A stretch of 53,442 bases of DNA from positions 1 to 53,442 of the forward strand of contig VGAE01000009.1 of assembly GCA_016870975.1 (NCBI GenBank), written 5' to 3'. Made by a program: the position numbers and the translations under genes. The stretch is from Actinomycetota bacterium. Lineage in GTDB: Bacteria > Actinomycetota > Actinomycetes > Nanopelagicales > Nanopelagicaceae. The notes below the pieces were generated by a model. That model was given only the letters and a program-made list of their open reading frames with translations. It searched no databases and was not told the DNA's origin. This document shows positions 9,728 through 19,366 of this stretch, piece after piece (positions within the stretch are counted from its first letter, which is position 1; each line of letters begins with the position of its first letter).

Positions 9728-10659
9728 TGATTGAGAGCGCTTTTGACTTTAGAACCAGATTTGGAAATCGATATTTTCCAAACCCCATATTTACCGCAAG
9801 CGGTTGTGCTGGTTCAGGCAGAGAACTTTCGAATTTCTTTGATCTAAAAGAATTGGGTGCGATTGTTACCAAGTCAATTGCCGTGAAGCCAAGGAGCGGT
9901 CGAGCGACACCTCGAATGGCAGAAACGCCCTCGGGGATGTTGAATTCAATTGGCTTGCAAGGCCCTGGGATTGATCAATTCCTTGAAAATGATATTCCCT
10001 GGCTGGTAAGTAAAGGTGCTCGAATCATAGTTTCAATCTCGGGGGAGACGGTTGAAGAGTACGCATCACTTGCTAGAAGACTTAGAGGAATCGCTGGCTT
10101 GAGCGGAGTAGAGGTAAATATTTCATGTCCAAATGTAGAAAATCGCGGGTTGGTCTTTGCTTGTGACCCGATAGCTTCGCGTGCGGTCGTGGAGTTGGTG
10201 CGAAAAAATATGGGCGGCGATTATCCAATGATTGTTAAATTATCGCCAGATGTGACTGACATAGTCGCAATTGCGCGAGAAGTTGTCTCAGCCGGCGCTG
10301 ATGCGCTTGCGCTAATTAATACTGTCTTGGGGATGGTTATCGATATTGAAGGTATGCGACCAAAGCTTGCTGGAATCACAGGCGGTCTCTCTGGCCCGGC
10401 GATTCGTCCAATTGCCATACGAGCGATTTATCAAGTCCACAGCGCGATGAAGAATATCCCAATTTTGGGTATGGGTGGAGTCGTAAGTGGCCGCGATGCG
10501 CTAGAGCTGATTTATGCGGGAGCGAGCGGCGTTTCGGTTGGTACTGCAACATTTGGAAATCCGACTGCTGCTTTGCGCATAAAAAGCGAGTTGGAAGTGC
10601 TTTTAAGAGATAAGAATTTCACTAGCCTTGAAGAGGCAGTTGGGGCGGCTCATGATTAA
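9727..10659 (+). CDS. pyrD: dihydroorotate dehydrogenase B, catalytic subunit
   Basis: 310 residues from ATG 9727, overlapping the pyrK stop as TAATG. The class 1 catalytic cysteine is Cys134 in NISCPN, where class 2 enzymes have serine. An FMN-binding GMGGVVSGRDALE loop is near the C-terminus. It oxidises dihydroorotate to orotate with PyrK as partner. It overlaps pyrF by 8 bases. Confidence 0.96.
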   Translation: MIESAFDFRTRFGNRYFPNPIFTASGCAGSGRELSNFFDLKELGAIVTKSIAVKPRSGRATPRMAETPSGMLNSIGLQGPGIDQFLENDIPWLVSKGARIIVSISGETVEEYASLARRLRGIAGLSGVEVNISCPNVENRGLVFACDPIASRAVVELVRKNMGGDYPMIVKLSPDVTDIVAIAREVVSAGADALALINTVLGMVIDIEGMRPKLAGITGGLSGPAIRPIAIRAIYQVHSAMKNIPILGMGGVVSGRDALELIYAGASGVSVGTATFGNPTAALRIKSELEVLLRDKNFTSLEEAVGAAHD

Positions 10660-11332
10660 TTCTCCAATAATTCTGGCTCTAGATTCGACCGAATTGGATC
10701 GATGCGAAGAATTGATACAGCAGACAAGAGATTATGTGTCAATCTATAAATTGGGTCTGGAATACTTTAATCAAAATGGCGCCAAGGGAGTTTTACAATT
10801 GCAGGAGCGGGTTGGCAGTTTTGATCTTTTTCTCGATCTAAAGTTACACGATATCCCCAACACGGTCGCAGGTGCAGCTCGTGCTATCGGCTTCCTAAAG
10901 CCTAGATTTCTTACGGTACATGCCAGCGGCGGGGACGCGATGATTAAGAGCGCTGTCACTGAATTACCTAAAACAGTCGTCACAGCAGTTACCGTTCTCA
11001 CCTCGCTAGATAGTGAAGCGCTTGCGAAGATGGGCCTGCCAGATGCAGTCGAGATGGTTCTTTCACTCGCGGATACGGCGGTAGCCGCTGGCGCAAAGGC
11101 AGTTGTTACCTCACCCAGAGAAGTGTCTCTTCTTCGAAATCGCCTATCTCCAGATATCAAGTTAATTACTCCTGGTGTACGACCAGCACAACTGAGCGAT
11201 GATCAGGCGCGAACAGCGACACCACAGGAAGCTTTAGCAGCAGGTGCTGATTACCTAGTTGTGGGACGACCCATAACAGCGGCTACTGATCCGCGACGGG
11301 CTGCTGCCGAGATTTTTGCTTCTCTTACCTAG
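10652..11332 (+). CDS. pyrF: orotidine 5'-phosphate decarboxylase, type 1
   Basis: 226 residues from ATG 10652 (MINSPIILALDST). The catalytic DLKLHDIPNT contains Lys64 and is the short, Escherichia-like type 1 form. Many high-GC Actinobacteria have the longer type 2 enzyme with a DxKRxDI motif, as far as I recall. It releases CO2 from OMP to form UMP and closes the pathway. It overlaps the pyrD end by 8 bases; mihF follows after 16 bases. Confidence 0.96.
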   Translation: MINSPIILALDSTELDRCEELIQQTRDYVSIYKLGLEYFNQNGAKGVLQLQERVGSFDLFLDLKLHDIPNTVAGAARAIGFLKPRFLTVHASGGDAMIKSAVTELPKTVVTAVTVLTSLDSEALAKMGLPDAVEMVLSLADTAVAAGAKAVVTSPREVSLLRNRLSPDIKLITPGVRPAQLSDDQARTATPQEALAAGADYLVVGRPITAATDPRRAAAEIFASLT

Positions 11333-11348
11333 TGGGTTAGATATGGCC

Positions 11349-11663
11349 ATGGCTCTACCTCCCTCGCTCTCGACTGAGGATCGGGAGCGCGCCCTTCAAT
11401 TAGCCCGCGAATCCCGTAAGCGTCGGGCTGACTTCAAATCTAAAGTACGTTCGGGACAATTGAGATGGTTTCAAGCGCTAGAAAGTCAGGATCAGGCGAT
11501 CATGAAGATGCGCGTTAAAGAGCTTCTCGCGAGTATCCCTAAATTTGGTGAAATTAGAGTTATAAATATATTGGATCGAATTGGAATATCTCACGCGCGA
11601 AGAATTCAAGGTCTTGGCGCTCGCCAGAAGAATGAACTGCGCAGAGAGCTGGCTAATCGATGA
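11349..11663 (+). CDS. mihF: actinobacterial integration host factor (mIHF/sIHF)
   Basis: 104 residues from ATG 11349 (MALPPSLS), which matches the family's MALP start; ATG 11343 would add two residues. It is a small basic nucleoid-associated protein with a helix-two-turns-helix DNA-binding core; RRIQGLGARQ near the C-terminus is the conserved DNA-contacting stretch. It bends DNA and in mycobacteria stimulates integrase. Its position between pyrF and gmk is conserved in Actinobacteria. It overlaps gmk by 4 bases. Confidence 0.94.
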   Translation: MALPPSLSTEDRERALQLARESRKRRADFKSKVRSGQLRWFQALESQDQAIMKMRVKELLASIPKFGEIRVINILDRIGISHARRIQGLGARQKNELRRELANR

Positions 11664-12205
11664 GTGGAAAACTGATAGTTCTTTCAGGCCCCGGTGGAGT
11701 TGGGAAAAGTACTATCGTTGCTGAACTAAAGAAATTACCCAACTTCTTCTTTTCAGTTTCTGCAACAACCCGACCTCCAAGAAATAGTGAGGTGGATGGG
11801 GTCGCATATAAATTTGTAAGCGAACAACAGTTTGATCGCATGATTAAAGAGAAGAAATTCTTGGAGTGGGCAAATTTCGCGGGGGCAAGATATGGCACGC
11901 CTAGTGAACCTGTAGATCTGGCTTTAAAGGCGAATTTAAATGTTCTGTTAGAGATTGAAATCGACGGAGCTAGACAAGTTCGAAAACTCCGACCTGATGC
12001 GAAGTTGGTCTTCCTGCAACCACCAGATATTCAAGCCCTTGAGCAGCGAATCAGAGGAAGAGCGACCGAATCCGAGGCTCGGATAAAGGCGAGGCTAGAG
12101 CTCGCCCAGGAGGAGATGGCAGCGTCAAATGAGTTTGATGAGGTAATTACAAACCATCATGTCGATGAAGTTGTTAGGGCACTGGTAGCCTTAGCGGCTC
12201 GATAG
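11660..12205 (+). CDS. gmk: guanylate kinase
   Basis: 181 residues with the P-loop GPGGVGKST at 10-18. It phosphorylates GMP and dGMP with ATP. The GMP-binding [12 protein letters not shown] and the lid sequence [17 protein letters not shown] are present. The ATG overlaps the mihF stop (ATGA). The usual actinobacterial neighbour rpoZ follows after 19 bases. Confidence 0.97.
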   Translation: MSGKLIVLSGPGGVGKSTIVAELKKLPNFFFSVSATTRPPRNSEVDGVAYKFVSEQQFDRMIKEKKFLEWANFAGARYGTPSEPVDLALKANLNVLLEIEIDGARQVRKLRPDAKLVFLQPPDIQALEQRIRGRATESEARIKARLELAQEEMAASNEFDEVITNHHVDEVVRALVALAAR

Positions 12206-12212
12206 TAGTTAT

Positions 12213-12219
12213 AAAGGAG
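12213..12219 (+). promoter_or_regulatory. ribosome binding site of rpoZ
   Basis: AAAGGAG, five bases before GTG at 12225, decides the GTG start of rpoZ. Confidence 0.6.
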
Positions 12220-12224
12220 TCTTC

Positions 12225-12488
12225 GTGGCCAATCTAGATGGAATCACTAATCCGCCGATTGATGATCTTTTGGATAAGAGTGGTTCGAAATACAGCCTAG
12301 TCCTATATGCAGCTAAGCGTGCGCGCCAGATCAATGCTTACTATTCTCAATTAGGCGAGGGTTTGCTTGAGTATGTGGGACCGTTAGTTGAGACCAACGT
12401 TCACGAAAAGCCTCTTTCTATCGCTCTGCGCGAGATAAATCATAATCTCCTTACCATTGAGAATCTTGAGCCACTGACGGAGAAATAA
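12225..12488 (+). CDS. rpoZ: RNA polymerase omega subunit
   Basis: 87 residues from GTG 12225. It helps assemble RNA polymerase by holding beta'. The [29 protein letters not shown] segment is the conserved omega core (shown here in part; key residues KSGSKYSLV and AAKRARQIN). The later PLSIALREI is the second conserved block. coaBC begins at its stop (TAATG). Confidence 0.96.
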   Translation: MANLDGITNPPIDDLLDKSGSKYSLVLYAAKRARQINAYYSQLGEGLLEYVGPLVETNVHEKPLSIALREINHNLLTIENLEPLTEK

Positions 12489-13705
12489 TGATTAACTTCC
12501 CACGCGGAAGAGAGGTCATACTCGGCGTTGGAGCCGGAATCGCGGCATATAAATCCTGTGACTTACTCAGACGATTGATTGATGTTGGGCATTCAACGAC
12601 AGTTATACCGACTTCCAGCAGTATAAATTTTGTCGGAAGAACAACTTGGGAGGCTCTCTCCGGGAAACCGGCACCAAGCGAACTCTGGGATTCCAATGAA
12701 GGCGTTGCACACGTGGACGCTGCAAAGCGAGCGGAGTTGATTGTCGTTGCCCCAGCAACAGCAGACTTGATAGCTCGAATAGCAACTGGTCGAGCAGACG
12801 ATCTATTGACCTCAACTATTCTTGCAACCACGGCACCAATTCTTATTGTGCCGGCGATGCATCCGGAGATGTATTTGAATCCTGCTACTCAATCCAACAT
12901 TGCACTTCTAAGAGAGCGCGGATTATCGGTGATGGAACCGGCTATTGGTAAGTTAACGAGCGGCGATGAGGGGATAGGAAGATTCCCTGAGACCTCCATC
13001 ATTCTTAAAGAGATTAATCAATTGATTTCATCTCGGCAAAAATTGCGAAATAAGAAGATCGTGGTGACGGCAGGTGGCACAATCGAGGCCATCGATCCGG
13101 TGCGGTACATCGGAAACAGATCTAGTGGACGACAAGGCTTGGAAATTGCCTATCGAGCGCGAAGCGAGGGGGCTTGCGTGACGGTGATCGCCGCAAATAC
13201 GGAGGAGTTTAATCTGCCTGGAGTAAAGAGAATTAATGTTGGGTCAGCACGCGAAATGCAGAATGCAATGAAAAGCGAGCTCGACACGGCTGACGCGTTA
13301 ATAATGTCAGCTGCAGTTGTTGATGCAAAGCCTGCGGCTAGGTCTGAGGAGAAAATTTCAAAAGAGAATTTGGTGGAGATAACTCTTGAGAGGAATCCAG
13401 ACCTGTTGGCAGAAGCAGCCCAACAAAAGCGTCCAAACCAGGTATTCGTTGGTTTTGCCGCAGAGACTGAAGGAAATCTCTTAGAGAGAGGGTTGCGAAA
13501 ACTCCATAGCAAAGGTGTTGATTACTTATATGTAACTGACGTTTCTGGGGGAAGAGTATTTGGAGAAGAGACAACTACGGGCATTCTCCTATCTAAGAGA
13601 GGTGTTTCTTGGAATTTCCTTGAGGCGCCAAAGGTCGAAGTTGCGAGCTATATAGTTGATCGATTAGCTGAAGATTTTGTTGAGTTAGGTTCTGGAAATG
13701 AGTAA
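12488..13705 (+). CDS. coaBC: bifunctional phosphopantothenoylcysteine decarboxylase / phosphopantothenate-cysteine ligase
   Basis: 405 residues. The N-terminal CoaC flavoprotein domain (about 1-180) has GAGIAAYKS and PAMHPEMY, with His in the active-site AHVDAAK. The flexible flap reads [11 protein letters not shown]. The C-terminal CoaB domain (about 190-400) has NRSSGRQG for CTP and phosphopantothenate. It catalyses two steps of coenzyme A synthesis. The start overlaps the rpoZ stop, with GGAG upstream. It overlaps metK by 8 bases. Confidence 0.97.
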   Translation: MINFPRGREVILGVGAGIAAYKSCDLLRRLIDVGHSTTVIPTSSSINFVGRTTWEALSGKPAPSELWDSNEGVAHVDAAKRAELIVVAPATADLIARIATGRADDLLTSTILATTAPILIVPAMHPEMYLNPATQSNIALLRERGLSVMEPAIGKLTSGDEGIGRFPETSIILKEINQLISSRQKLRNKKIVVTAGGTIEAIDPVRYIGNRSSGRQGLEIAYRARSEGACVTVIAANTEEFNLPGVKRINVGSAREMQNAMKSELDTADALIMSAAVVDAKPAARSEEKISKENLVEITLERNPDLLAEAAQQKRPNQVFVGFAAETEGNLLERGLRKLHSKGVDYLYVTDVSGGRVFGEETTTGILLSKRGVSWNFLEAPKVEVASYIVDRLAEDFVELGSGNE

Positions 13706-14891
13706 GCGACTTTTTACTTCCGAGTCTGTAACCGAGGGGCATCCAGATAAAATTGCCGATGCGATTTCTGATGCAGTTTTAGATTCGCTACTCGCTCAAG
13801 ATCCAATGAGTCGCGTCGCATGCGAAACCTTAGTAACAACTGGACAAGTTCATGTTGCTGGAGAGGTAACCACAAATGGATTTGCCGACGTAATGAATCT
13901 GGTCCGGGAAACCGTTTTGAATATTGGCTACGACCATTCGGAGAAAGGTTTAAATGGCAATTCTTGCGGTATCTCGGTATCCATTGGTGCACAGAGTCAA
14001 GACATTGCTATGGGAGTTGATCAGGCGCTCGAGAAAAGAACTGCAAAATCTTCCGATCCTTTAGATTCACAAGGAGCCGGAGATCAAGGTCTTATGTTCG
14101 GATACGCGACAAGAGAGACGCCTGAATTGATGCCATTGCCCATTGCAATCGCTCATCGTTTAGCAGAAAGATTAACAGCGGTCAGAAAGAGTGGAGCGCT
14201 TTCTTATCTTCGCCCCGATGGGAAAACCCAAGTAACCATTGAATACGAGGGCGATAAACCGGTTCGGATAGACACAATTGTTTTATCTACTCAACATGCT
14301 CCGGAGGTAAGTTTAGAAAGGCAATTAACGCCGGAAATCATCGATTCTGTTATTAAGCCAGTCTTAAAAACCTTTGATAACCCTTCCAATGATGTAAAAA
14401 CTTTCATTAATCCAACCGGTCGATTCGTTATCGGTGGACCCATGGGCGATGCTGGACTCACGGGTAGAAAGATTATTGTGGATAGCTATGGCGGCATGGC
14501 ACGCCATGGTGGCGGTGCTTTCTCCGGAAAGGATCCATCAAAAGTAGATCGCTCCGCTGCATATGCGATGAGATGGGTTGCTAAGAATATTGTTGGAGCA
14601 GGTCTTGCTGATAGATGTGAGGTCCAAGTTGCTTATGCAATTGGAAAAGCTCAGCCAGTAGGGCTATTTATCGAAACTTTTGCCACTGAGAAAGTTCCTC
14701 TAGCTCAAATTTCGGATGCGGTTTTGAAAACATTTGATCTGAGACCAGCCGCGATCATCCGAGATCTAAACCTGTTACGTCCTATTTATAGCAAGACAAG
14801 CGCCTACGGACATTTTGGAAGAGAGTTACCAGAATTCACTTGGGAAAAATTGGATCGCGTTGATTCACTTAAGCAGAATTTGAAGGGATAA
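13698..14891 (+). CDS. metK: S-adenosylmethionine synthetase
   Basis: 397 residues. It makes AdoMet from methionine and [13 protein letters not shown] near the N-terminus, [12 protein letters not shown], and the P-loop-like [15 protein letters not shown] are all intact. It overlaps the coaBC stop. No SAM riboswitch is visible; expression appears to be operon-borne. Its methionine supply is of interest because metH is broken further on (33211). Confidence 0.98.
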   Translation: MSKRLFTSESVTEGHPDKIADAISDAVLDSLLAQDPMSRVACETLVTTGQVHVAGEVTTNGFADVMNLVRETVLNIGYDHSEKGLNGNSCGISVSIGAQSQDIAMGVDQALEKRTAKSSDPLDSQGAGDQGLMFGYATRETPELMPLPIAIAHRLAERLTAVRKSGALSYLRPDGKTQVTIEYEGDKPVRIDTIVLSTQHAPEVSLERQLTPEIIDSVIKPVLKTFDNPSNDVKTFINPTGRFVIGGPMGDAGLTGRKIIVDSYGGMARHGGGAFSGKDPSKVDRSAAYAMRWVAKNIVGAGLADRCEVQVAYAIGKAQPVGLFIETFATEKVPLAQISDAVLKTFDLRPAAIIRDLNLLRPIYSKTSAYGHFGRELPEFTWEKLDRVDSLKQNLKG

Positions 14892-16619
14892 ATGGCGGTT
14901 AAACCGCTAAGTCTCAAGCGCCAGCGCGCAAAAGCGGGCGCTAAGTCAAGAGCTTTTCAAAGAACTGCCCAAGTTTCAATTGCGGGATTACCATTTCATT
15001 TACCTGAAACCTTCACATATGGAATCATCGAGGAATTCGATTCAGTAACTGTACCGGGATCCCTAGTGCGAGTGCCATTTCGAAATAAAATTTGCGAAGG
15101 TGTAGTCATAAACATTTCAGATGAAGACCGTACCCCCGTAAAGCCCATACTCTCAGTAAGTAAGGAGCGTATTGATACCCAGGTAATTGATTCGGCGCGC
15201 GCAATTGCTGAAAGGTATATCTGTCGCCTTCACGATATTTTAAAACTAATCGACCCAATTTCTCATGGCGGAATAGATCGTGGAGATAAAAGTAGAGTAA
15301 GAAGAGGCATCTCTTGCAAAACTTTGAGAAATGATTGGGTCAAAGAAGAGATCAATCGAATCAAGCAATACAGCTCAATATTGATTGTCATTCCCACAAG
15401 CCGTGAATTGAATCGGGTCATAGAGGAATTTAATCGATTAAATATTGAATATGTTGACCTTCGCGAATCCAAGATAAGGCGTGACTCGGCAAAAATTTTT
15501 CTCGGCCTGCGCAGCGCTATCTTTACCCAGATTACGGGGCTAGAAGCAATCTGGATTCTGGAAGAGAATTCAGAGCATCATTGGGAGCGCCGCAATCCAA
15601 GGTGGAATACCCGGGATGTCGCGCTGCTCAGGTACCAGAATGAGGACTTTGAATTGAAATTTCTATCTGCTTGCCCGAGCCTTGAAATTTGGAGATTGCA
15701 GGAGATGGGCTACATCAAGAGCGAGAGGGAGAGATTTCGACGGAAACGTTCACGAAAACTATTCTTTAATAGCGGATCTTTACATAAAGCGATACGGCTA
15801 GGGCTTGAGAACGGGACGGTATTAGTTTCCGTAGCTGGGAAGGATTATGTAAAAGCTCTTGCATGTTCTAAATGTTCGAGTGCTCCTCGTTGCGAATGCG
15901 GCGGTAATTTGCTGGCAACCCCGAAGAATTTACTTCGATGCTCGCTTTGTATAAAGAATGTATCGTGGAAGTGCGATGAGTGCGATAGTTCGAAGTACAA
16001 CATAATTGGTAAGGGTGCTGAAAAAATAAAGGAGGAATTCCGAAAGAGTTTCCCGAATATCGCTATTTACAGTTCAACTTCAGAGAAGGAGGTTAGTAAG
16101 GTTCCCCCTAATTCCATTGTTATCGCAACTAGCGGTATGGAACCTTCAGGGCCATTTGGTGGAATAGTTTCTTTGGATACTCTTTTTCTGCAAAACATAC
16201 CGGAATTACGAGTGGAAGAGCGATTGCGTTCGCATCTATTTACTCTTCTCAATTCTCTTTCCGAGGGGGGAGTTTTTTACTCAGATTTATCGGCAAATAA
16301 TCGGCTAAGTCGCGCTATTGCACTTGATTCGCCGCATCACGCTATTTCTGGCGAGCTAGCTGAGAGAGTAGAGGCCAAATTGCCACCAAATTGGAGAATA
16401 ATTCGGATTGAGTGTGAAGGCGTATCTCGGGCAATTAGCGGCTTACTTTTAGAACATCCTGAAGTTCTCGTTTCTTATGAAAGCGCCACAACCGCTATTC
16501 TGCGTGCGGAAGTGTCGAAAACTGCAACACTATCCAACTCAATCAGATTGCTACAAACTTATCGGTCGCTCTCTCGAAAATCTCTTTTAAATATTGAAAT
16601 GGACCCATTTAAGTTGTAG
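14892..16619 (+). CDS. priA: primosomal protein N' (PriA), helicase-inactive actinobacterial form
   Basis: 575 residues, shorter than the about 730 of classical PriA. The N-terminal DNA-binding domain (about 25-115) is clear (VSIAGLPFHLPETFTYGI). A zinc-binding region has paired cysteines (ACSKCSSAPRCECGG, then CSLC and CDEC). No Walker A is present, and the DEEH position reads LEEN (WILEENSEHHWERRNPRWN). Loss of ATPase motifs is known for actinobacterial PriA, so a structural role in replication restart is likely. AAGGG lies before the ATG. Confidence 0.9.
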   Translation: MAVKPLSLKRQRAKAGAKSRAFQRTAQVSIAGLPFHLPETFTYGIIEEFDSVTVPGSLVRVPFRNKICEGVVINISDEDRTPVKPILSVSKERIDTQVIDSARAIAERYICRLHDILKLIDPISHGGIDRGDKSRVRRGISCKTLRNDWVKEEINRIKQYSSILIVIPTSRELNRVIEEFNRLNIEYVDLRESKIRRDSAKIFLGLRSAIFTQITGLEAIWILEENSEHHWERRNPRWNTRDVALLRYQNEDFELKFLSACPSLEIWRLQEMGYIKSERERFRRKRSRKLFFNSGSLHKAIRLGLENGTVLVSVAGKDYVKALACSKCSSAPRCECGGNLLATPKNLLRCSLCIKNVSWKCDECDSSKYNIIGKGAEKIKEEFRKSFPNIAIYSSTSEKEVSKVPPNSIVIATSGMEPSGPFGGIVSLDTLFLQNIPELRVEERLRSHLFTLLNSLSEGGVFYSDLSANNRLSRAIALDSPHHAISGELAERVEAKLPPNWRIIRIECEGVSRAISGLLLEHPEVLVSYESATTAILRAEVSKTATLSNSIRLLQTYRSLSRKSLLNIEMDPFKL

Positions 16620-16624
16620 CCGAG

Positions 16625-16630
16625 TAGAAT
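16625..16630 (+). promoter_or_regulatory. leaderless -10 box of def
   Basis: TAGAAT, then six bases, then ATG at 16637. This is the TANNNT-N6-start arrangement of leaderless promoters. It lies just after the priA stop, so def-fmt-rsmB may have a promoter of its own. Confidence 0.6.
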
Positions 16631-16636
16631 ACAGAG

Positions 16637-17197
16637 ATGACAATCCAACCGATACGTCTTTTTGGCGATCCAGTTCTCACGACTCCTTCGCAGCCGATAG
16701 TGGATTTCGATACAGAGTTACGCACTTTAGTTGCCGATTTGATAGAGACTATGCAGGCAGCGCCCGGCGCTGGGTTAGCTGCACCCCAAATCGGTGTTCC
16801 AGTTCGTGTATTCGTGTGGGATGTTGATGAAGAAATCGGTCACCTTGTTAATCCAGTTCTGAATTTATCTTCTGATTTACAAGAGGGTGAAGAGGGTTGT
16901 CTTTCATTTCCTAACTTGCAATTTAATACTCCACGCGCGATGCGGGTGGTTGCCAAGGGTTTCAACATGCATGGTGAAGAGGTTGAAATTGAGGGAAGTG
17001 AGTTGCTAGCGAGGGCTATACAGCACGAGACAGATCATCTTGATGGCATTGTATTTATTGATCGTCTGCCAAGAGAATTACGCAAACAGGCGATGAAAGA
17101 GATAAGGAAGTCAGAGTGGTTTATGGAAGCGACCGAAAAGGGTTATTCGCCAGAGATTCGATTTTCACCACATAAACAATCCGGAAAGTTGCTGTAA
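16637..17197 (+). CDS. def: peptide deformylase
   Basis: 186 residues. It removes the formyl group from nascent N-terminal methionine. Motif 1 is GAGLAAPQIGV, motif 2 is EGCLSFP with metal ligand Cys88, and motif 3 is QHETDHLDG with His130, Glu131 and His134. fmt follows one base after the stop, so formylation and deformylation are expressed together. Confidence 0.98.
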   Translation: MTIQPIRLFGDPVLTTPSQPIVDFDTELRTLVADLIETMQAAPGAGLAAPQIGVPVRVFVWDVDEEIGHLVNPVLNLSSDLQEGEEGCLSFPNLQFNTPRAMRVVAKGFNMHGEEVEIEGSELLARAIQHETDHLDGIVFIDRLPRELRKQAMKEIRKSEWFMEATEKGYSPEIRFSPHKQSGKLL

Positions 17198-17198
17198 T

Positions 17199-18098
17199 TT
17201 GAAAATCTGCATTGCAAGTACCTCCCATCTTGCAATACCGACGGTGGAATTGTTGCTTCGCGAAGGACACACGCTCTATTTACTCACCAAGCCGCGCAGT
17301 AAATCAGGGCGAGGACAAAAGGAGCAAAGAACTGAGATAGAAGTTAGAGCAGAAGAACATTGCCTCTCTGTCTTTTTTCATGATAGCGATTCAGAACTTG
17401 CTCACTATTTGACGGAAGAGGGATTTGACCTCGTTATTGCTATTGCGTATGGGAAATTAATTAAAGTTCCTATCCTTTCCATACCACGATATGGATGGTT
17501 GAATCTGCATTTTTCTCTTCTGCCAAAGTATCGTGGAGCAGCGCCTGTGCAACGAGCGATTCTTGCAGGGGAGAGTAAGACGGGAATCACAATCTTCAAG
17601 CTTGATAGCGGGATGGACACCGGTCCAATTTATCTTCAGCGTGAATTTGATATCTCAGATTTAAGCGCATCCGAAATTTTCAATAAATTTTCCGATGCTG
17701 GCGCACCATTATTGTCAGAGGTACTACGCGATATCGAAAATGGCGTAGTACCAAATCCTCAAGAAGGATCGTTCTCCTTAGCTCGTAAGATCTCCAAAGA
17801 GGAGGCTGTGATTAACTGGTTCAGCGAAGTCGAGATCATTCATAGACAGGTAAGAGCTTTCAACCCGAAACCAGGTGCTTGGACAAAGATTAATGGAAGA
17901 AGGATCAGAATCGAGAGAGCAAGTATTTCTGATGCATCTGGAGAAGCGGGAACCATCTTGAAATTGAACCCACTACTCGTTGCTTGCAAATCAGGAGCAC
18001 TTGAATTGATCACAGTTTGCCCCGAAGGCTCACGAAGTATGTCTGCTGATGAATGGGTTCGTGGAGCACGAATCCTACAGGGAGCGAGTTTCGTTTGA
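17199..18098 (+). CDS. fmt: methionyl-tRNA formyltransferase
   Basis: 299 residues from TTG 17199, supported by GGAAAG at 17183-17188 and by the family start (LKICIASTS). The N-terminal Rossmann domain has NLHFSLLPKYRGAAPVQ with catalytic Asn and His, and the catalytic Asp is in LDSGMDTGPI. The C-terminal domain (about 205-299) binds tRNA. It transfers formyl from 10-formyl-THF to Met-tRNA. Its stop overlaps the rsmB start. Confidence 0.96.
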   Translation: MKICIASTSHLAIPTVELLLREGHTLYLLTKPRSKSGRGQKEQRTEIEVRAEEHCLSVFFHDSDSELAHYLTEEGFDLVIAIAYGKLIKVPILSIPRYGWLNLHFSLLPKYRGAAPVQRAILAGESKTGITIFKLDSGMDTGPIYLQREFDISDLSASEIFNKFSDAGAPLLSEVLRDIENGVVPNPQEGSFSLARKISKEEAVINWFSEVEIIHRQVRAFNPKPGAWTKINGRRIRIERASISDASGEAGTILKLNPLLVACKSGALELITVCPEGSRSMSADEWVRGARILQGASFV

Positions 18099-19357
18099 GG
18101 CAATCCGGCGCTAGAAAGACTGCATTTGAAGTCTTGTACGAGGTCAATTTCAATAATCAGTACAGCAATATTCTCCTTTCGAAAATCTTTCGAGAGATCG
18201 AGCTGAGCGAGAGAGATCGTGGCTTTGTCACGGAATTGGTATATGGAACTCTGCGAAATAGGGCTCGCTGCGATGGTGCTATTCGTAGAACTTCTGATCG
18301 CCCATTTACGGAGATCGATCCGAAAGTGTTAGAAGTTCTTAGGTTGGCGGCATACCAAATTCTCTTTCTAAGTTCGCCGGCACATGCGGCTGTAAATGAG
18401 AGCGTTGAATTAGCCAAGGTTGTCGCTGGTAAAAGTAGTGCTGGATTTGTAAATGCGGTGAGCCGTCGCATCGCGGAATTGGGAGATTACTCTCTCGAAG
18501 GAATAGAAGAGGAGTATTCGCATCCCTCCTGGATGATAAATGCCTTTCAGGACGCTCTGAAAGACGAAACTAAGTTGCGATTACAGTTAGAGGCAGATAA
18601 CAAGGCTCAGAGCGTCACCCTAATTGCTTGGCCGGGAAGATCTACTGTCGATGAATTAATTGATCTAGGTGGAGTAAGAATTGAGAGGGGCGAAAACGCG
18701 GTTAGGTTTGCGGGAAATCCTGGGAGTCTGGCAGCAATTCGAGAGCGACGAGCGGGTGTCCAAGAAGTTGGTTCTCAATTGGTTGTGGAAAGATTTTTTG
18801 AAACTGATACTGGTGATCTGCGTTGGTTAGATCTTTGCGCCGGCCCAGGAGGTAAGGCAGCATATCTGGATTCGCTAATAAGGAACGGGGAATTCATCGC
18901 AAACGAAATCTCAAGTGAGCGTGCCAAACTTGTTCAACAAGTAGTTCTTCGGGGAAAAGTCACTAGTTTTGATGGTACTCGTATTCCTGAATCTATGGGA
19001 GATTTCGATCGTATTTTGATTGATGCTCCTTGTACCGGAATCGGGGCGCTACGAAGGCGGCCAGAAATTAGATGGCGGCGAACGCCGTCAGACTTGCAGG
19101 AACTTGTACTTTTACAAGCAAAATTGCTGGAGTCAGCCTCTAAACATCTAAAACTTGGCGGAATCATTGGGTACGCAACGTGTAGTCCACATCTTGCCGA
19201 AACTAAATGGCAGCTACGCGATTTTTTAAGACGTAATCCGAATTATAAGCGAGTAAGGGTGACCGGAGATGCAGATGAAGACGGCGATCTGCAGTTATGG
19301 ACCTATAAGGACGATACCGATTCTATGTATTTATCGCTAGTTAGAAGAGAGTCGTAG
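18095..19357 (+). CDS. rsmB: 16S rRNA m5C967 methyltransferase
   Basis: 420 residues from TTG 18095, which overlaps the fmt stop (TTGA) and has GGGAG upstream; an in-frame ATG at 18053 lies within fmt and is rejected. The N-terminal NusB-like RNA-binding domain (about 5-130) precedes an AdoMet domain with LDLCAGPGGKAAYL. The catalytic cysteines are Cys313 in APCTGIG and Cys363 in ATCSP. The role at C967 is by family assignment. Confidence 0.95.
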   Translation: MRQSGARKTAFEVLYEVNFNNQYSNILLSKIFREIELSERDRGFVTELVYGTLRNRARCDGAIRRTSDRPFTEIDPKVLEVLRLAAYQILFLSSPAHAAVNESVELAKVVAGKSSAGFVNAVSRRIAELGDYSLEGIEEEYSHPSWMINAFQDALKDETKLRLQLEADNKAQSVTLIAWPGRSTVDELIDLGGVRIERGENAVRFAGNPGSLAAIRERRAGVQEVGSQLVVERFFETDTGDLRWLDLCAGPGGKAAYLDSLIRNGEFIANEISSERAKLVQQVVLRGKVTSFDGTRIPESMGDFDRILIDAPCTGIGALRRRPEIRWRRTPSDLQELVLLQAKLLESASKHLKLGGIIGYATCSPHLAETKWQLRDFLRRNPNYKRVRVTGDADEDGDLQLWTYKDDTDSMYLSLVRRES

Positions 19358-19360
19358 AAT
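19355..19360 (+). promoter_or_regulatory. leaderless -10 box of rpe
   Basis: TAGAAT overlaps the rsmB stop codon and is followed by six bases and the ATG at 19367. Confidence 0.55.
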
Positions 19361-19366
19361 TTCGCC

